A stretch of DNA of 64,000 nucleotides, taken from positions 1-64,000 of the forward strand of contig JAPOIY010000008.1 of the NCBI GenBank assembly GCA_029978705.1, given 5' to 3'. Position numbers and translations under genes: made by a program. The DNA is from Actinomycetota bacterium. GTDB taxonomy: Bacteria; Actinomycetota; Actinomycetes; S36-B12; GCA-2699445. The first letter of the stretch is position 1. Each line of letters begins with the position of its first letter. This document shows, piece after piece, positions 52,072 to 59,992 of the stretch. Below the pieces are notes generated by a model that saw nothing but the letters and a program-made list of their open reading frames with translations, did no database searches and was not told where the DNA came from.

Positions 52072-52128
52072 ATGAGAACCGGAGCCGCAACGTGCTGTCC
52101 GCGCCGGAGATCCCGAGGTCTGTGCTGA
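52072..52128 (+). CDS. Possible 18-residue leader peptide upstream of deacetylase
   Basis: An ATG with the best ribosome site in the locus (GGAGGAG, 5 nt spacing) opens an 18-codon frame, MRTGAATCCPRRRSRGLC, ending at TGA 52126-52128. It is one frame off from the deacetylase gene and overlaps both of its GTG candidate starts (52092 and 52122). It could couple translation, act as an attenuator (adjacent Cys codons), or be the true N-terminus separated by an indel. Confidence 0.45.
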   Translation: MRTGAATCCPRRRSRGLC

Positions 52129-52859
52129 ACGCCCCCCGGAACACCGCGGCTGTCGCCGTGACCGTCCTCCTCGCGGCCGTCCCGGCAGCCGCCGGGACGC
52201 CCGACGTGGACTGGGATCACGGGAGCGGTCCGCCCAACATGGCCAAGGGGCTGCCGAACCCGCCGGGCTGGTACCGCGCTGCGGTCGGCCCCCGGTCTCC
52301 GGAGAAGGTCCTCTACCTCACCTTCGACGACGGCCCGTCCCCGCAGACCCGGCCCCTCCTGCGCAGCCTGCGCCGACACGGCGCCCACGCCACCTTCTTC
52401 GTCGTGGGTGCGGCAGCCGCCGCCGCCCCGGGAGTGCTCTCGGTCATGCGCCGCGACGGCCATGCCATCGGCAACCACACGTGGTCGCATCCGCGTCTGA
52501 CCGACGTGCCCACCGCGGTCGTGCGGCGCGAGATCCGGCGCACTCGCCGCGCCGTCGGCCCCGGGGGTGCCCCGTGTCTCCGGCCTCCGTTCGGGCTCGT
52601 CGACGAACGCGTGGCGCACGAGGCGCTGCGACAGGGGCTGATGCCGGTCATGTGGACCGCCCACGTCGAGGACTGGAACCCCCATCCGCTGTCGTGGACG
52701 GTCGCCCGGCTGCGGGCGGCAACGCGCCCCGGAGCGGTGATCCTCATGCACGACACCCACCGGCAGACCGTGCACGCCGTGCGCACGATGCTGCCGCGCT
52801 GGCGCGCCCGCGGCTACCGGCTGGATGTCGTACCTGCGTGCAAGACGCCGACCTCCTGA
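52092..52859 (+). CDS. Secreted polysaccharide deacetylase (NodB domain)
   Basis: This 255-residue protein has a hydrophobic signal segment (AVAVTVLLAAVPAAAG) and a NodB domain: motif 1 LTFDDGP, motif 2 NHTWSHPRL, motif 3 RPPFG and motif 5 ILMHDT, so the metal-binding Asp-His-His set is complete. It probably removes acetyl groups from peptidoglycan or another surface glycan. The GTG start at 52092 has GGAG upstream; GTG at 52122 is an alternative. The stronger start signal at 52072 is out of frame. It converges with the HAD-ATPase gene 9 nt away. Confidence 0.85.
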   Translation: MLSAPEIPRSVLNAPRNTAAVAVTVLLAAVPAAAGTPDVDWDHGSGPPNMAKGLPNPPGWYRAAVGPRSPEKVLYLTFDDGPSPQTRPLLRSLRRHGAHATFFVVGAAAAAAPGVLSVMRRDGHAIGNHTWSHPRLTDVPTAVVRREIRRTRRAVGPGGAPCLRPPFGLVDERVAHEALRQGLMPVMWTAHVEDWNPHPLSWTVARLRAATRPGAVILMHDTHRQTVHAVRTMLPRWRARGYRLDVVPACKTPTS

Positions 52860-52868
52860 CCGTGGCCG

Positions 52869-54602
52869 TCAGAGCCGGTACTCGTCGTGCAGCACGCCGA
52901 TCAGCGCGGCCCGGGCCGAGCGGGCGTCGATGTCCTCCGTGTCCAGGCCCGTCTCGACCGCCCGGATGCGCTCGGCGGTGACCCGGTCGTGCATCACCTC
53001 CGCGATCCAGCGGGACAACTCCGTGTTACGGGCGTGATGGCGCAGGGCACTGTCGGGGCAGGTGAGCAGGACGTCGCACAGCTGGGTCAGGTTGGAGACG
53101 ACCGCCACGACCTCGTCGTCGTCGGAGCGCAGGAAGAACCGGGTGTGCTGCGGCATGCTGCCCACGACGTACTTGCGCCAGTGCCGGTGGTGTTTGGTCA
53201 TGCGGCGCCCGATCCCGAAGAGCCCGGACGGCCCGGACTCCGCTCCCTGCGCCAGGAACGCGATGTGCCGGTCGGCGATATCGGCGACAGTGGGCAGGCG
53301 CAGGCCCGGCGGCCCCGCCGCCGCGAGCAGGTCCGCGTACCCCGGTGCGGGGGGCCACGTCTCCTGTAGCGCGATGACGGCATCGAACCGCGTCAGGCTC
53401 TCCCGGTCCAGCCAGTCGGGTCGGTAGGTGGCCAGACAGTACCCCCAGCCCGTGCTGCGGTCGGCGAGTCGGTGCGTGATGTCGAGGGGGCCGGCGCTGG
53501 AGTGGGCCTCGTCGTCGATGATCCAGTGCGGGAGGCCGAACCGGGCCCGGGCGCGGTTGACGGCCGTCGCGAGGTCGCGCAGGTAGGACTGGGTGGCCGT
53601 GGGCGACAGGGACGACAGGTCCAGTACGACGCTGGTGAAGCGCGTGGAGAAGTGCCCGGCGATCTGACCGGGAGGCGGGAGATGCGGACCGTCGTAGACG
53701 ACGGTTCCCCGCAGCTGCCCGAGTGCCCCGTGGTCCCCCTCGGGATCGATCACGAGGATGCAGTAGCCCCGCGAGATGAGCTGTTCGGCACACCGTCCCG
53801 CGAGATGGCTCTTGCCGCTGCCCGGGTCGCCGACGAGCAGGACGTTGAACTGGGAGCTCGGGATCGTCGCGGGAATCCCATGTGCCATCGCGCCCAGGCT
53901 GATGCGGCGGCGGCGGGAGTGCAGAGGGGGGCCCTGGGTGATGCGGGAGACCAGCTGAGCCACCCCCGCCCCGTCCGGCTCGGGCAGGAGCAGGTCCGCG
54001 AACGACGCCAGTGACGGGACTGCGTTCCCCACGGCCACCGCCACCTCGCACGCATCGAGCAGCGCGCGGTCGTTCTCGGCATCCCCGATGCCCACCGCGG
54101 AGTGGCGCGAGACCCCGCACTCGGCGAGGGCTTCAGACAGCCCGGATCCTTTGCTGACCCCGGCCGGCGCCACCATCATGTCGGCGCGGTTGAAGATCAG
54201 TTGGTAGTCCCAGCCGACCCGGCGGATGTCGTCCAGCACTGCCCCCCGGGCCGTGGCGGGGCCCGCGAGGATGACCTCCCCGGCGCGCAGCCGCCCGTCC
54301 GCGGCCAGCAGGGAGCGGTCGACCGGGTCGGCCAGCCGCGTCACGCCGTCGGGTTGCCACAGCATCGCTCCGTTCTCCGCGACGATGGCGTCGACGTGCT
54401 CGGTGGCCGCGGGGAAGACGGTGAACAACTCGGCGAGGATCCGGCCCGTGACCAGGATGACCAGGCCGCCGGACTCCCGGAACTCGCCCAGGGCCGTCAG
54501 CACTGCGGCACTCGGCTGATCGCTGCCGTGGGTGAGGGTCCCGTCGTAGTCGGTGGCGATCGCCCGTAGACAGCCCAGCGCGTTTGTTTCCAGTGCCCTC
54601 AC
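52869..54602 (-). CDS. Fusion of HAD-IIB sugar phosphatase and DUF87/HerA-like P-loop ATPase
   Basis: This 577-residue protein joins two domains. Residues 12-230 form a Cof-type HAD phosphatase: motif I ATDYDGTLTHG (Asp18, Asp20), motif II LVTGR, and motif IV VGIGDAENDRALLDAC. Residues 245-520 form a P-loop ATPase: Walker A GDPGSGKSH (Lys264), then ILVIDPEGDHG and the Walker B-like WIIDDEAH, as in DUF87/HerA-type ATPases. The HAD half suggests sugar-phosphate dephosphorylation, and the neighbouring glycosyltransferase and debranching genes fit that. Why it is joined to a DNA-translocase-like ATPase is unclear. The start is GTG at 54602 with a weak ribosome site. Confidence 0.8.
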   Translation of the reverse strand: MRALETNALGCLRAIATDYDGTLTHGSDQPSAAVLTALGEFRESGGLVILVTGRILAELFTVFPAATEHVDAIVAENGAMLWQPDGVTRLADPVDRSLLAADGRLRAGEVILAGPATARGAVLDDIRRVGWDYQLIFNRADMMVAPAGVSKGSGLSEALAECGVSRHSAVGIGDAENDRALLDACEVAVAVGNAVPSLASFADLLLPEPDGAGVAQLVSRITQGPPLHSRRRRISLGAMAHGIPATIPSSQFNVLLVGDPGSGKSHLAGRCAEQLISRGYCILVIDPEGDHGALGQLRGTVVYDGPHLPPPGQIAGHFSTRFTSVVLDLSSLSPTATQSYLRDLATAVNRARARFGLPHWIIDDEAHSSAGPLDITHRLADRSTGWGYCLATYRPDWLDRESLTRFDAVIALQETWPPAPGYADLLAAAGPPGLRLPTVADIADRHIAFLAQGAESGPSGLFGIGRRMTKHHRHWRKYVVGSMPQHTRFFLRSDDDEVVAVVSNLTQLCDVLLTCPDSALRHHARNTELSRWIAEVMHDRVTAERIRAVETGLDTEDIDARSARAALIGVLHDEYRL

Positions 54603-54649
54603 CTCGCCACCCAGTGTGCGGGCGTCACCGCGGCGGGTACCGGGTGGCG

Positions 54650-54704
54650 ACCCCCCAGGCGCGGGGGGAGCCCCACCGCCGCCGGCGGGGGTCGACTGGG
54701 GGGT
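54650..54704. promoter_or_regulatory. 9-bp inverted repeat in HAD-ATPase/GT4 divergent region
   Basis: ACCCCCCAG (54650-54658) and CTGGGGGGT (54696-54704) are perfect arms around a very G+C-rich 37-nt loop. It is placed to control both divergent genes. It may be a protein-binding site or a structured RNA leader of either transcript. Confidence 0.4.
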
Positions 54705-54816
54705 ACGCCGCCGCGCGTGGTGGGGGCACACCGTGGCCCGGATGGGGGCAGGCCCGGTCCCCTGGCCCCATGGCAGTGACATCTGGGAGCAGCGGCGCGA
54801 CGACGGGCGGTGAGCG

Positions 54817-55893
54817 ATGCGGATCGGCATGATCTCACCGCCCTGGTATCCGGTGCCCCCGCCGGGGTACGGCGGAACCGAGTCGATGATCGACGTCCTG
54901 GCCCGTGGCCTGGCGGAGCGGGGCCACCACGTCACGCTCTTCGCGACGGGTGACTCCACCTGCTCCGTGGGACGGCGGTACACGCTGGACACGGCCCTGG
55001 GCATCGAGGCCCAGAACGACCGGTCCTCCGAACTGCTGCATCTGGAGGCCGCCTACCGCGAACTCGCCGACTGCGACGTGGTGCACGACCACACTCTGCT
55101 CGGGCCGGCGGTCCAGTTGCGCGAGCTCCCGGTCGTGACCACGGTGCACGGCCCGATCGATCAGCGCACCCGGCGGCTGCTGGCCGCCTTCCCCCGCAAC
55201 GTCAGCGCCGTGGCGATCTCCCAGTCGCAACGTGACCTCGCCCCCCCGGCGGTCTTCACGGCGGTCATCCACCACGGCATCGAGTACGAGCAGTGGCCGC
55301 CCGGCAGCGGTGCCGGCGGGTACTTGTTGTTCCTCGGACGCATGTCGCCGGACAAGGGTGTCGACGCTGCCATCAGCGCCGCCCGCCAGGCGGGGATGCC
55401 GCTGCGGATCGCGGCGAAGATGAGCAGCGACGAGGAGAGGGACTACTTCGTCGAGGCGATCGAGCCGCGACTGGGGGGTGGGGTCGAGTTCGTCGGTGAG
55501 GTGGGCGGCGGGGAACGCCTCGACCTGATCCGCGGCGCCACGGCCCTGCTCAACCCGCTGCGCTGGATGGAGCCCTTCGGTCTGGTCATGATCGAGTCGC
55601 TGGCGGTGGGCACGCCGGTCATCTCCACCCGGTGGGGCTCGTCGCCGGAGATCGTCGAACCCGGCCGTACCGGCTTCCTGTGCGGAAGCCTGGCCGAGAC
55701 GGTGGCTGCCTGCCGGGCCGTATCTGACCTCGACCGGGCGGCCTGCCGGGACTCGGTGGTGCGCCGGTTCAGTGCGGCGCGGATGGTGGGGGACTATCAA
55801 CGACTCTACGAGGCAGTCGTCGGATGGCCTCAGTACGAGGAGCAGTCGGCTGTGGACCTCCGGTCCGCCTCGTTCGTGGGGCCGGAAGGATGA
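54817..55893 (+). CDS. Glycosyltransferase family 4 (GT-B)
   Basis: This 358-residue protein starts with MRIGMISPPWYPVPPPGYGGTE, a GT4 N-terminus with a glycine-rich donor-side loop. GYLLFLGRMSPDKGVD and LLNPLRWMEPFGLVMIESLAVGTPV carry the C-terminal nucleotide-sugar motif (E-P-F-G-L-V-x-x-E). It transfers sugar from an NDP- or ADP/GDP-sugar; the acceptor is unknown. It is coupled by an ATGA overlap to the debranching-type glucosidase. It has a weak ribosome site (GGTGAG). Confidence 0.9.
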   Translation: MRIGMISPPWYPVPPPGYGGTESMIDVLARGLAERGHHVTLFATGDSTCSVGRRYTLDTALGIEAQNDRSSELLHLEAAYRELADCDVVHDHTLLGPAVQLRELPVVTTVHGPIDQRTRRLLAAFPRNVSAVAISQSQRDLAPPAVFTAVIHHGIEYEQWPPGSGAGGYLLFLGRMSPDKGVDAAISAARQAGMPLRIAAKMSSDEERDYFVEAIEPRLGGGVEFVGEVGGGERLDLIRGATALLNPLRWMEPFGLVMIESLAVGTPVISTRWGSSPEIVEPGRTGFLCGSLAETVAACRAVSDLDRAACRDSVVRRFSAARMVGDYQRLYEAVVGWPQYEEQSAVDLRSASFVGPEG

Positions 55894-57971
55894 GCCCGGC
55901 CTGGCAGCCCGACGGGCAGCCGCCGGCGACCGCCGGGGGAGCGCTCACCGTGGTTGCGGGGTCGTCCTTCTGCGTCAGCGCAGCCGACGGCACCCTGGAC
56001 CCAGGCGCCGCCACGGGCTACTTCGTGCAGGACACCCGGATCCTCTCCCGATGGCGGGTGGACCTGGTGTCCGACCAGTTGGAGCCCGTCACGGCGCAGG
56101 TGGTGCGGCCCCACGAGATCCTGCTCTTGAGCCGACGGCAGCCCCATCCCACCGAACCGGCCACGAGTGTGCTCATCAGCGAGGAGCGGGTGCTCAGCGC
56201 CGGTCTGACCGCGACGTTCCGGATCCGCAACCTGGCCCCGACGCCCAGTCGCGTGGTTCTGCGACTGCGGGTGGGGGCGGACTTCTCCGATGTCTTCGAC
56301 GTCAAGGAGGGAGTCGCGACTGCCGGCGCCCACACGATCGATCTGGAGACGACGGCCAGCGGTATGCGGTTCACGTGTCGCGACCATGCCGCCGACAGCC
56401 ACCCGGCCACCAGCATCGTGGCGACCGGCGAACCCATCGTGCTGCCAGGCCAGTTCCTCTGGGACGTCGAGCTTCCACCGGCCGCCGAACGGAGGGTCAC
56501 CGTGACGGTGGAGCCCGACCCCCTACCGGACGTGAGCCACTCCGGTGAGCCCGAGCCGGACCACGCGTGGCGGGCCACCCGCCTCCTGGTGGACTCGGCG
56601 GAAGCCTCCCTCGTGGACAGCGTGGACCGGACGATGGCCGACATCGCCTCCCTGCGCCTGTTCGACCCGCGCCACCCGGACCGTCCCGTCATCGCGGCCG
56701 GGGCACCGTGGTTCATGGCCCTCTTCGGACGCGACGCCCTGCTCGCCTCCTGGATGGTGCTGCCCTACGACCAGGCGCTTGCCGTGGGTTCGCTCGCCGC
56801 TCTCGCCGAGGCGCAGGGAACGCGGAACGATCCCCAGACGGAGGAGCAGCCCGGCCGGATCCTGCACGAGCTCCGGTTCGGCCGCCGCGTCTCCTTGACC
56901 CTCGGCGGCAAACACCGGTACTTCGGCACCGCCGACGCCACGCCGTTGTTCGTGATGCTGCTGGCGGAGCTGGCGCGGTGGGGAGCGTCGCCGGATGCCG
57001 TCGCCGAATTCCTCCCCGCCGCGGACCGGGCGCTGGACTGGATCCTCGAGTACGGCGACGCCGACGGGGACGGTTTCGTGGAGTACGAGCAGGTCGCCCC
57101 ACACGGGCTGCGCAACCAGGGGTGGAAGGACTCCGGCGACGCCATCTGTTTCGCCGACGGCGAGCTGGCGGCGTCCCCCATCGCGCTGTGCGAGGTACAG
57201 GCGTACTGCTACGGCGCCTTCCGGGCCCGCGCCTACCTCGCCCGACAGTTCGGGGACGGCGCCGCCGACGACTGGGACAAGCGGGCCGACGCCCTGCAGC
57301 AGTCCTTCGAGGAGGCCTTCTGGCTGCCGGAACGCGGCTGGTACGCCATGGCGTTGGACCGGGACAAACGACCGGTGGACGCCCTGGCGTCCAACATGGG
57401 TCACGCCCTGTGGACGGGCATCGTCTCCGAGGAGCACGCCTCCCAGGTGGCGAAGCTGCTGAGCGGGCCCCGCATGGCGACGGGGTGGGGCCTGCGCACG
57501 CTGGGGGAGGGCTCCGCGCGGTTCAACCCCATGAGTTACCACAACGGGTCCGTGTGGCCCCACGACACGGCTATCGCTGCCGCGGGTCTCATGCGGTACG
57601 GGTTCGTCGACGAGGCGACGAGCCTCATGACGGGGCTGCTGGACGCGGCGGCGGACTTCGACGGCAGGCTGCCGGAGTTGTTCTGCGGCTTCGACCGGCA
57701 GGAGTTCGGGTTCCCGGTCCCGTATCCCACCGCGTGCTCCCCCCAGGCATGGGCTTCCGCAGTGCCCCTGCTGGTGCTGCGCACGATGCTGCGGCTGGAC
57801 CCGGACGTGCCCAACGGCCGGCTGACGGTGGACCCGGCCGTCCCGGCGCACATCCTGCCGGTCGCCGTCACCAACCTCATGCTCGGCGACCACCGGCTGA
57901 CGATCGAGGTGGAGCGCGGCGACTGTCGGGTCAGTGGCCTGCCGGAGGGCGTCGAGGTGGTGCGTCCCTGA
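55890..57971 (+). CDS. Glycogen debranching-type amylo-alpha-1,6-glucosidase
   Basis: This 693-residue protein has an N-terminal GDE_N_bis beta domain (residues 15-225, with GYFVQDTRILSRW) and a C-terminal (alpha/alpha)6 glucosidase domain. Its landmarks are AAGAPWFMALFGRDALLASWM, RNQGWKDSGDAI, YHNGSVWPHDTA and PELFCGFDR, which hold the catalytic acids of the GH63/GH133-like group. It probably hydrolyses alpha-linked glucans or a glycoside made by the coupled GT4 enzyme. The start overlaps the GT4 stop by 4 nt; the end overlaps the convergent kinase gene by 41 nt. Confidence 0.9.
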   Translation: MSPAWQPDGQPPATAGGALTVVAGSSFCVSAADGTLDPGAATGYFVQDTRILSRWRVDLVSDQLEPVTAQVVRPHEILLLSRRQPHPTEPATSVLISEERVLSAGLTATFRIRNLAPTPSRVVLRLRVGADFSDVFDVKEGVATAGAHTIDLETTASGMRFTCRDHAADSHPATSIVATGEPIVLPGQFLWDVELPPAAERRVTVTVEPDPLPDVSHSGEPEPDHAWRATRLLVDSAEASLVDSVDRTMADIASLRLFDPRHPDRPVIAAGAPWFMALFGRDALLASWMVLPYDQALAVGSLAALAEAQGTRNDPQTEEQPGRILHELRFGRRVSLTLGGKHRYFGTADATPLFVMLLAELARWGASPDAVAEFLPAADRALDWILEYGDADGDGFVEYEQVAPHGLRNQGWKDSGDAICFADGELAASPIALCEVQAYCYGAFRARAYLARQFGDGAADDWDKRADALQQSFEEAFWLPERGWYAMALDRDKRPVDALASNMGHALWTGIVSEEHASQVAKLLSGPRMATGWGLRTLGEGSARFNPMSYHNGSVWPHDTAIAAAGLMRYGFVDEATSLMTGLLDAAADFDGRLPELFCGFDRQEFGFPVPYPTACSPQAWASAVPLLVLRTMLRLDPDVPNGRLTVDPAVPAHILPVAVTNLMLGDHRLTIEVERGDCRVSGLPEGVEVVRP

Positions 57972-59427
57972 CCGCGCGGGGGGCCACGGAGTCGCCCAGT
58001 TCCGCGAGCAGGCCGGACTGCGCCCGGGTGGTGTCGATCCGGAGGGCCGCCGGCCACGGGTCCCAGCGCGCCGCCATGGCGGCAGCCACGTGCTCGTCAG
58101 CCTCCGAACTGTCGCCGCCGGCACCGATGCGGCGCCGGATCCGCTCGCGGGCCACGGCGCTCGGGACCACGCACTCGATGGCGACCAGGTCGGAAGCGGC
58201 GGTCTCGGCCACGGCGGCGGCTGCTCCCCGTTCCTCCTCCCGCGACCAGGAGGCGTCCAGGATCACCGACTGCCCCAGGGCCAGCAGGCCCTCCGCCCGG
58301 CGCAGCATCTCCCGGTACACGGCGGTGCGGTTCTCCGAGGTGTAGCGGCCGGCGCCCCAGGGCGCACCCGGCCCCGGACCCGGTCCGAAGAGGTCCGTCC
58401 GCACGTCGTCGCTGTGGAGGACCGGGAGGCCCCACCGGGCCGCCGCCGCACCCGCGAGCGTCGTCTTGCCGGTGCCCGGCAGGCCCCCGACCAGGACGAG
58501 TCGCACGGCGGCCGCCCTCAGGTGCGCCGTGGCCTGACCCAGATGGCGCTGACAGCGGGCCCGCCGTTCGGCAGCCCCGATCGGTTGTAGGAGATCGACC
58601 TTCGCCCGGATGTGGGCGCGGTAGGCGATCCAGTGGTGGGCCAGGGACTGGGGCCACGAGTCCTCCGACGCGGACCGGAACGCCGACAGGAAGGACTCCG
58701 CCAGGTCCGGTCGCCCCAGGTGCTCGAGGTCCATCGCCAGGAAGGCGGCGTCGGCCAGGGTGTCGCCCCGACGGAGCTCGTCGGAGAATTCCAGGCAGTC
58801 GATGATGCGGGGGTCGCCCGGCAGGCAGAACACGGCGTCGGCGCGCAGATCGCCGTGGCCGTCCCGGATCCGACCGGCCGCGACCCGCTGCGCGAAAAGA
58901 GGCGCCCGGCCCCGCACGTACCGCAGCGCCAGAGCGGCCGCCTCGGCGCCAGGACCGTCCCCGATCATCCCGGCCAGGGCGTCGATCTCCGTCCGCCAGC
59001 GACCGCCCACATCGGCGGCGGTGCCGATGCCACCCGCGCCCCGGAGGGGATCCTGGCTCCGGTGCAGAGCGGCCAGGGACTCCGCCGTGGCGCTCAGGCA
59101 GCGTTCGGCGCGATCCGTCGCGAGCAGGTGGTCGAGCCGGCGCGCCTCGGGTAGCCGGCGCATGACCACGGCGTGGTCCACGACCCGGCCGGAGCGGTCG
59201 GTCACGGCCGCCAGGCCCAGGTAGACGTCCGGCGCGAGTCGACGGTTGAGGCTCACCTCGCGCACGCAGGTGGCGAAGCGGGCGGCGGGCGTCGTGAGAT
59301 CGACGAAGGGGAGCCGGACCGGCTTCTTGACCTTGTACGCACGGTCCTCGGTGAGGGCGACCACAGCGGTGTGGGTCTCCTGGTACTGCGCCGACAGGCC
59401 GAGCCGGGTCAGCCAGTCGGCCAGCAT
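57931..59427 (-). CDS. Fusion of APH-like phosphotransferase and AAA/P-loop kinase
   Basis: The protein has 498 residues. The N-terminal APH-like domain (about residues 10-280) has YKVKKPVRLPFVD (ATP lysine), DGHGDLRADAVFCL (catalytic loop HGDLR) and IIDCLEFSDELR (metal aspartate region). The C-terminal P-loop kinase has LVGGLPGTGKTTLAG (Lys321) and LHSDDVRTDL. The same two-domain order is found in the M. tuberculosis dormancy-regulon protein Rv2004c. The substrate is unknown. The start is not certain: ATG 59427 has a weak ribosome site, and a -10-like TAGGGT at 59481-59486 on the minus strand allows an earlier start. Confidence 0.82.
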   Translation of the reverse strand: MLADWLTRLGLSAQYQETHTAVVALTEDRAYKVKKPVRLPFVDLTTPAARFATCVREVSLNRRLAPDVYLGLAAVTDRSGRVVDHAVVMRRLPEARRLDHLLATDRAERCLSATAESLAALHRSQDPLRGAGGIGTAADVGGRWRTEIDALAGMIGDGPGAEAAALALRYVRGRAPLFAQRVAAGRIRDGHGDLRADAVFCLPGDPRIIDCLEFSDELRRGDTLADAAFLAMDLEHLGRPDLAESFLSAFRSASEDSWPQSLAHHWIAYRAHIRAKVDLLQPIGAAERRARCQRHLGQATAHLRAAAVRLVLVGGLPGTGKTTLAGAAAARWGLPVLHSDDVRTDLFGPGPGPGAPWGAGRYTSENRTAVYREMLRRAEGLLALGQSVILDASWSREEERGAAAAVAETAASDLVAIECVVPSAVARERIRRRIGAGGDSSEADEHVAAAMAARWDPWPAALRIDTTRAQSGLLAELGDSVAPRAVRDAPPRRPPAGH

Positions 59428-59480
59428 CCGACCGGCGGCAGGCGGTTGCGAGCGTGCCAGCGGTGTCCCCTTTCGCCGCG

Positions 59481-59486
59481 ACCCTA
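59481..59486 (-). promoter_or_regulatory. Putative -10 box of APH-AAA kinase gene
   Basis: On the minus strand TAGGGT precedes the kinase gene and would place transcription start about 45 nt before the ATG at 59427. An AAAGGGGAC purine run follows it. Confidence 0.35.
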
Positions 59487-59508
59487 TCCGGGCCCCGTGC
59501 CGGGCCCG

Positions 59509-59616
59509 GTGGGGGATCAGGGGTGGACCTTGGTCAACTACGGGTGCATCCCCTGTGGGGCGGTGCTCTCGGTCGACACCGTGGAGATCCAATGCCCGGC
59601 AGGGGCGGAACAGTAG
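59509..59616 (+). CDS. Possible 35-residue cysteine-containing protein
   Basis: From GTG 59509 a 35-residue frame encodes an ordered-looking peptide with CIPC and a later QCPAG, a possible small zinc or iron-sulfur knuckle. Its TAG stop is merged with the WhiB ribosome site (TAGGAGG), which suggests coupling. There is no strong ribosome site for itself. This is a low-confidence call. Confidence 0.3.
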   Translation: MGDQGWTLVNYGCIPCGAVLSVDTVEIQCPAGAEQ

Positions 59617-59625
59617 GAGGTCGAC

Positions 59626-59877
59626 ATGGTTGCCGGACCGTCGTGGTGGGAGCGCGCAGCATGCGCGGGAGCCCCCTTGGAGGCGTTCTTCGAGGAGTAC
59701 CGGTCGCGGGGGAAGTCGCGGGCGGCGGAGTACTGCCGGTCGTGTCCCGTCACGCAGGAATGCCTGCAGGACGCGTTGCGGGCCGAGTCCCAGCAGTACG
59801 CCGGTCCGTGGGGTTACCGCGCGGGCAAGACCGCGGTCGAGCGGCGCGCGCTGGGCCGCTACCAACGGTCCGCATGA
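59626..59877 (+). CDS. WhiB-family iron-sulfur regulator
   Basis: This 83-residue protein has the four cluster cysteines Cys13, Cys37, Cys40 and Cys46 (CX23CX2CX5C). The usual G[VI]WGG turn is replaced by GPWGYRAGK, followed by a basic C-terminus (RRALGRYQR) that may contact DNA. WhiB proteins carry a [4Fe-4S] cluster, sense O2 or NO, and bind the principal sigma factor. The AGGAGG site is ideal (5 nt from the ATG). The gene lies between the APH-AAA kinase and the PAS-LuxR regulator. Confidence 0.93.
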   Translation: MVAGPSWWERAACAGAPLEAFFEEYRSRGKSRAAEYCRSCPVTQECLQDALRAESQQYAGPWGYRAGKTAVERRALGRYQRSA

Positions 59878-59992
59878 GGGGGGTAGCCCGCACGTCGGTG
59901 GGAAGCAGCCCACTGATCGAGAGGCGCGCCTACCCCCCATCCGTGACCGTGTGTGATGTTGAAGTCGGTGTTCAGCGCCGCGGGGAGGATTG

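Noticed and set aside
51402-52091. Upstream extension of the deacetylase frame
   Set aside because: The frame is open far upstream but lies antisense to the aldo/keto reductase gene, which has clear motifs; the signal peptide defines the real N-terminal region.
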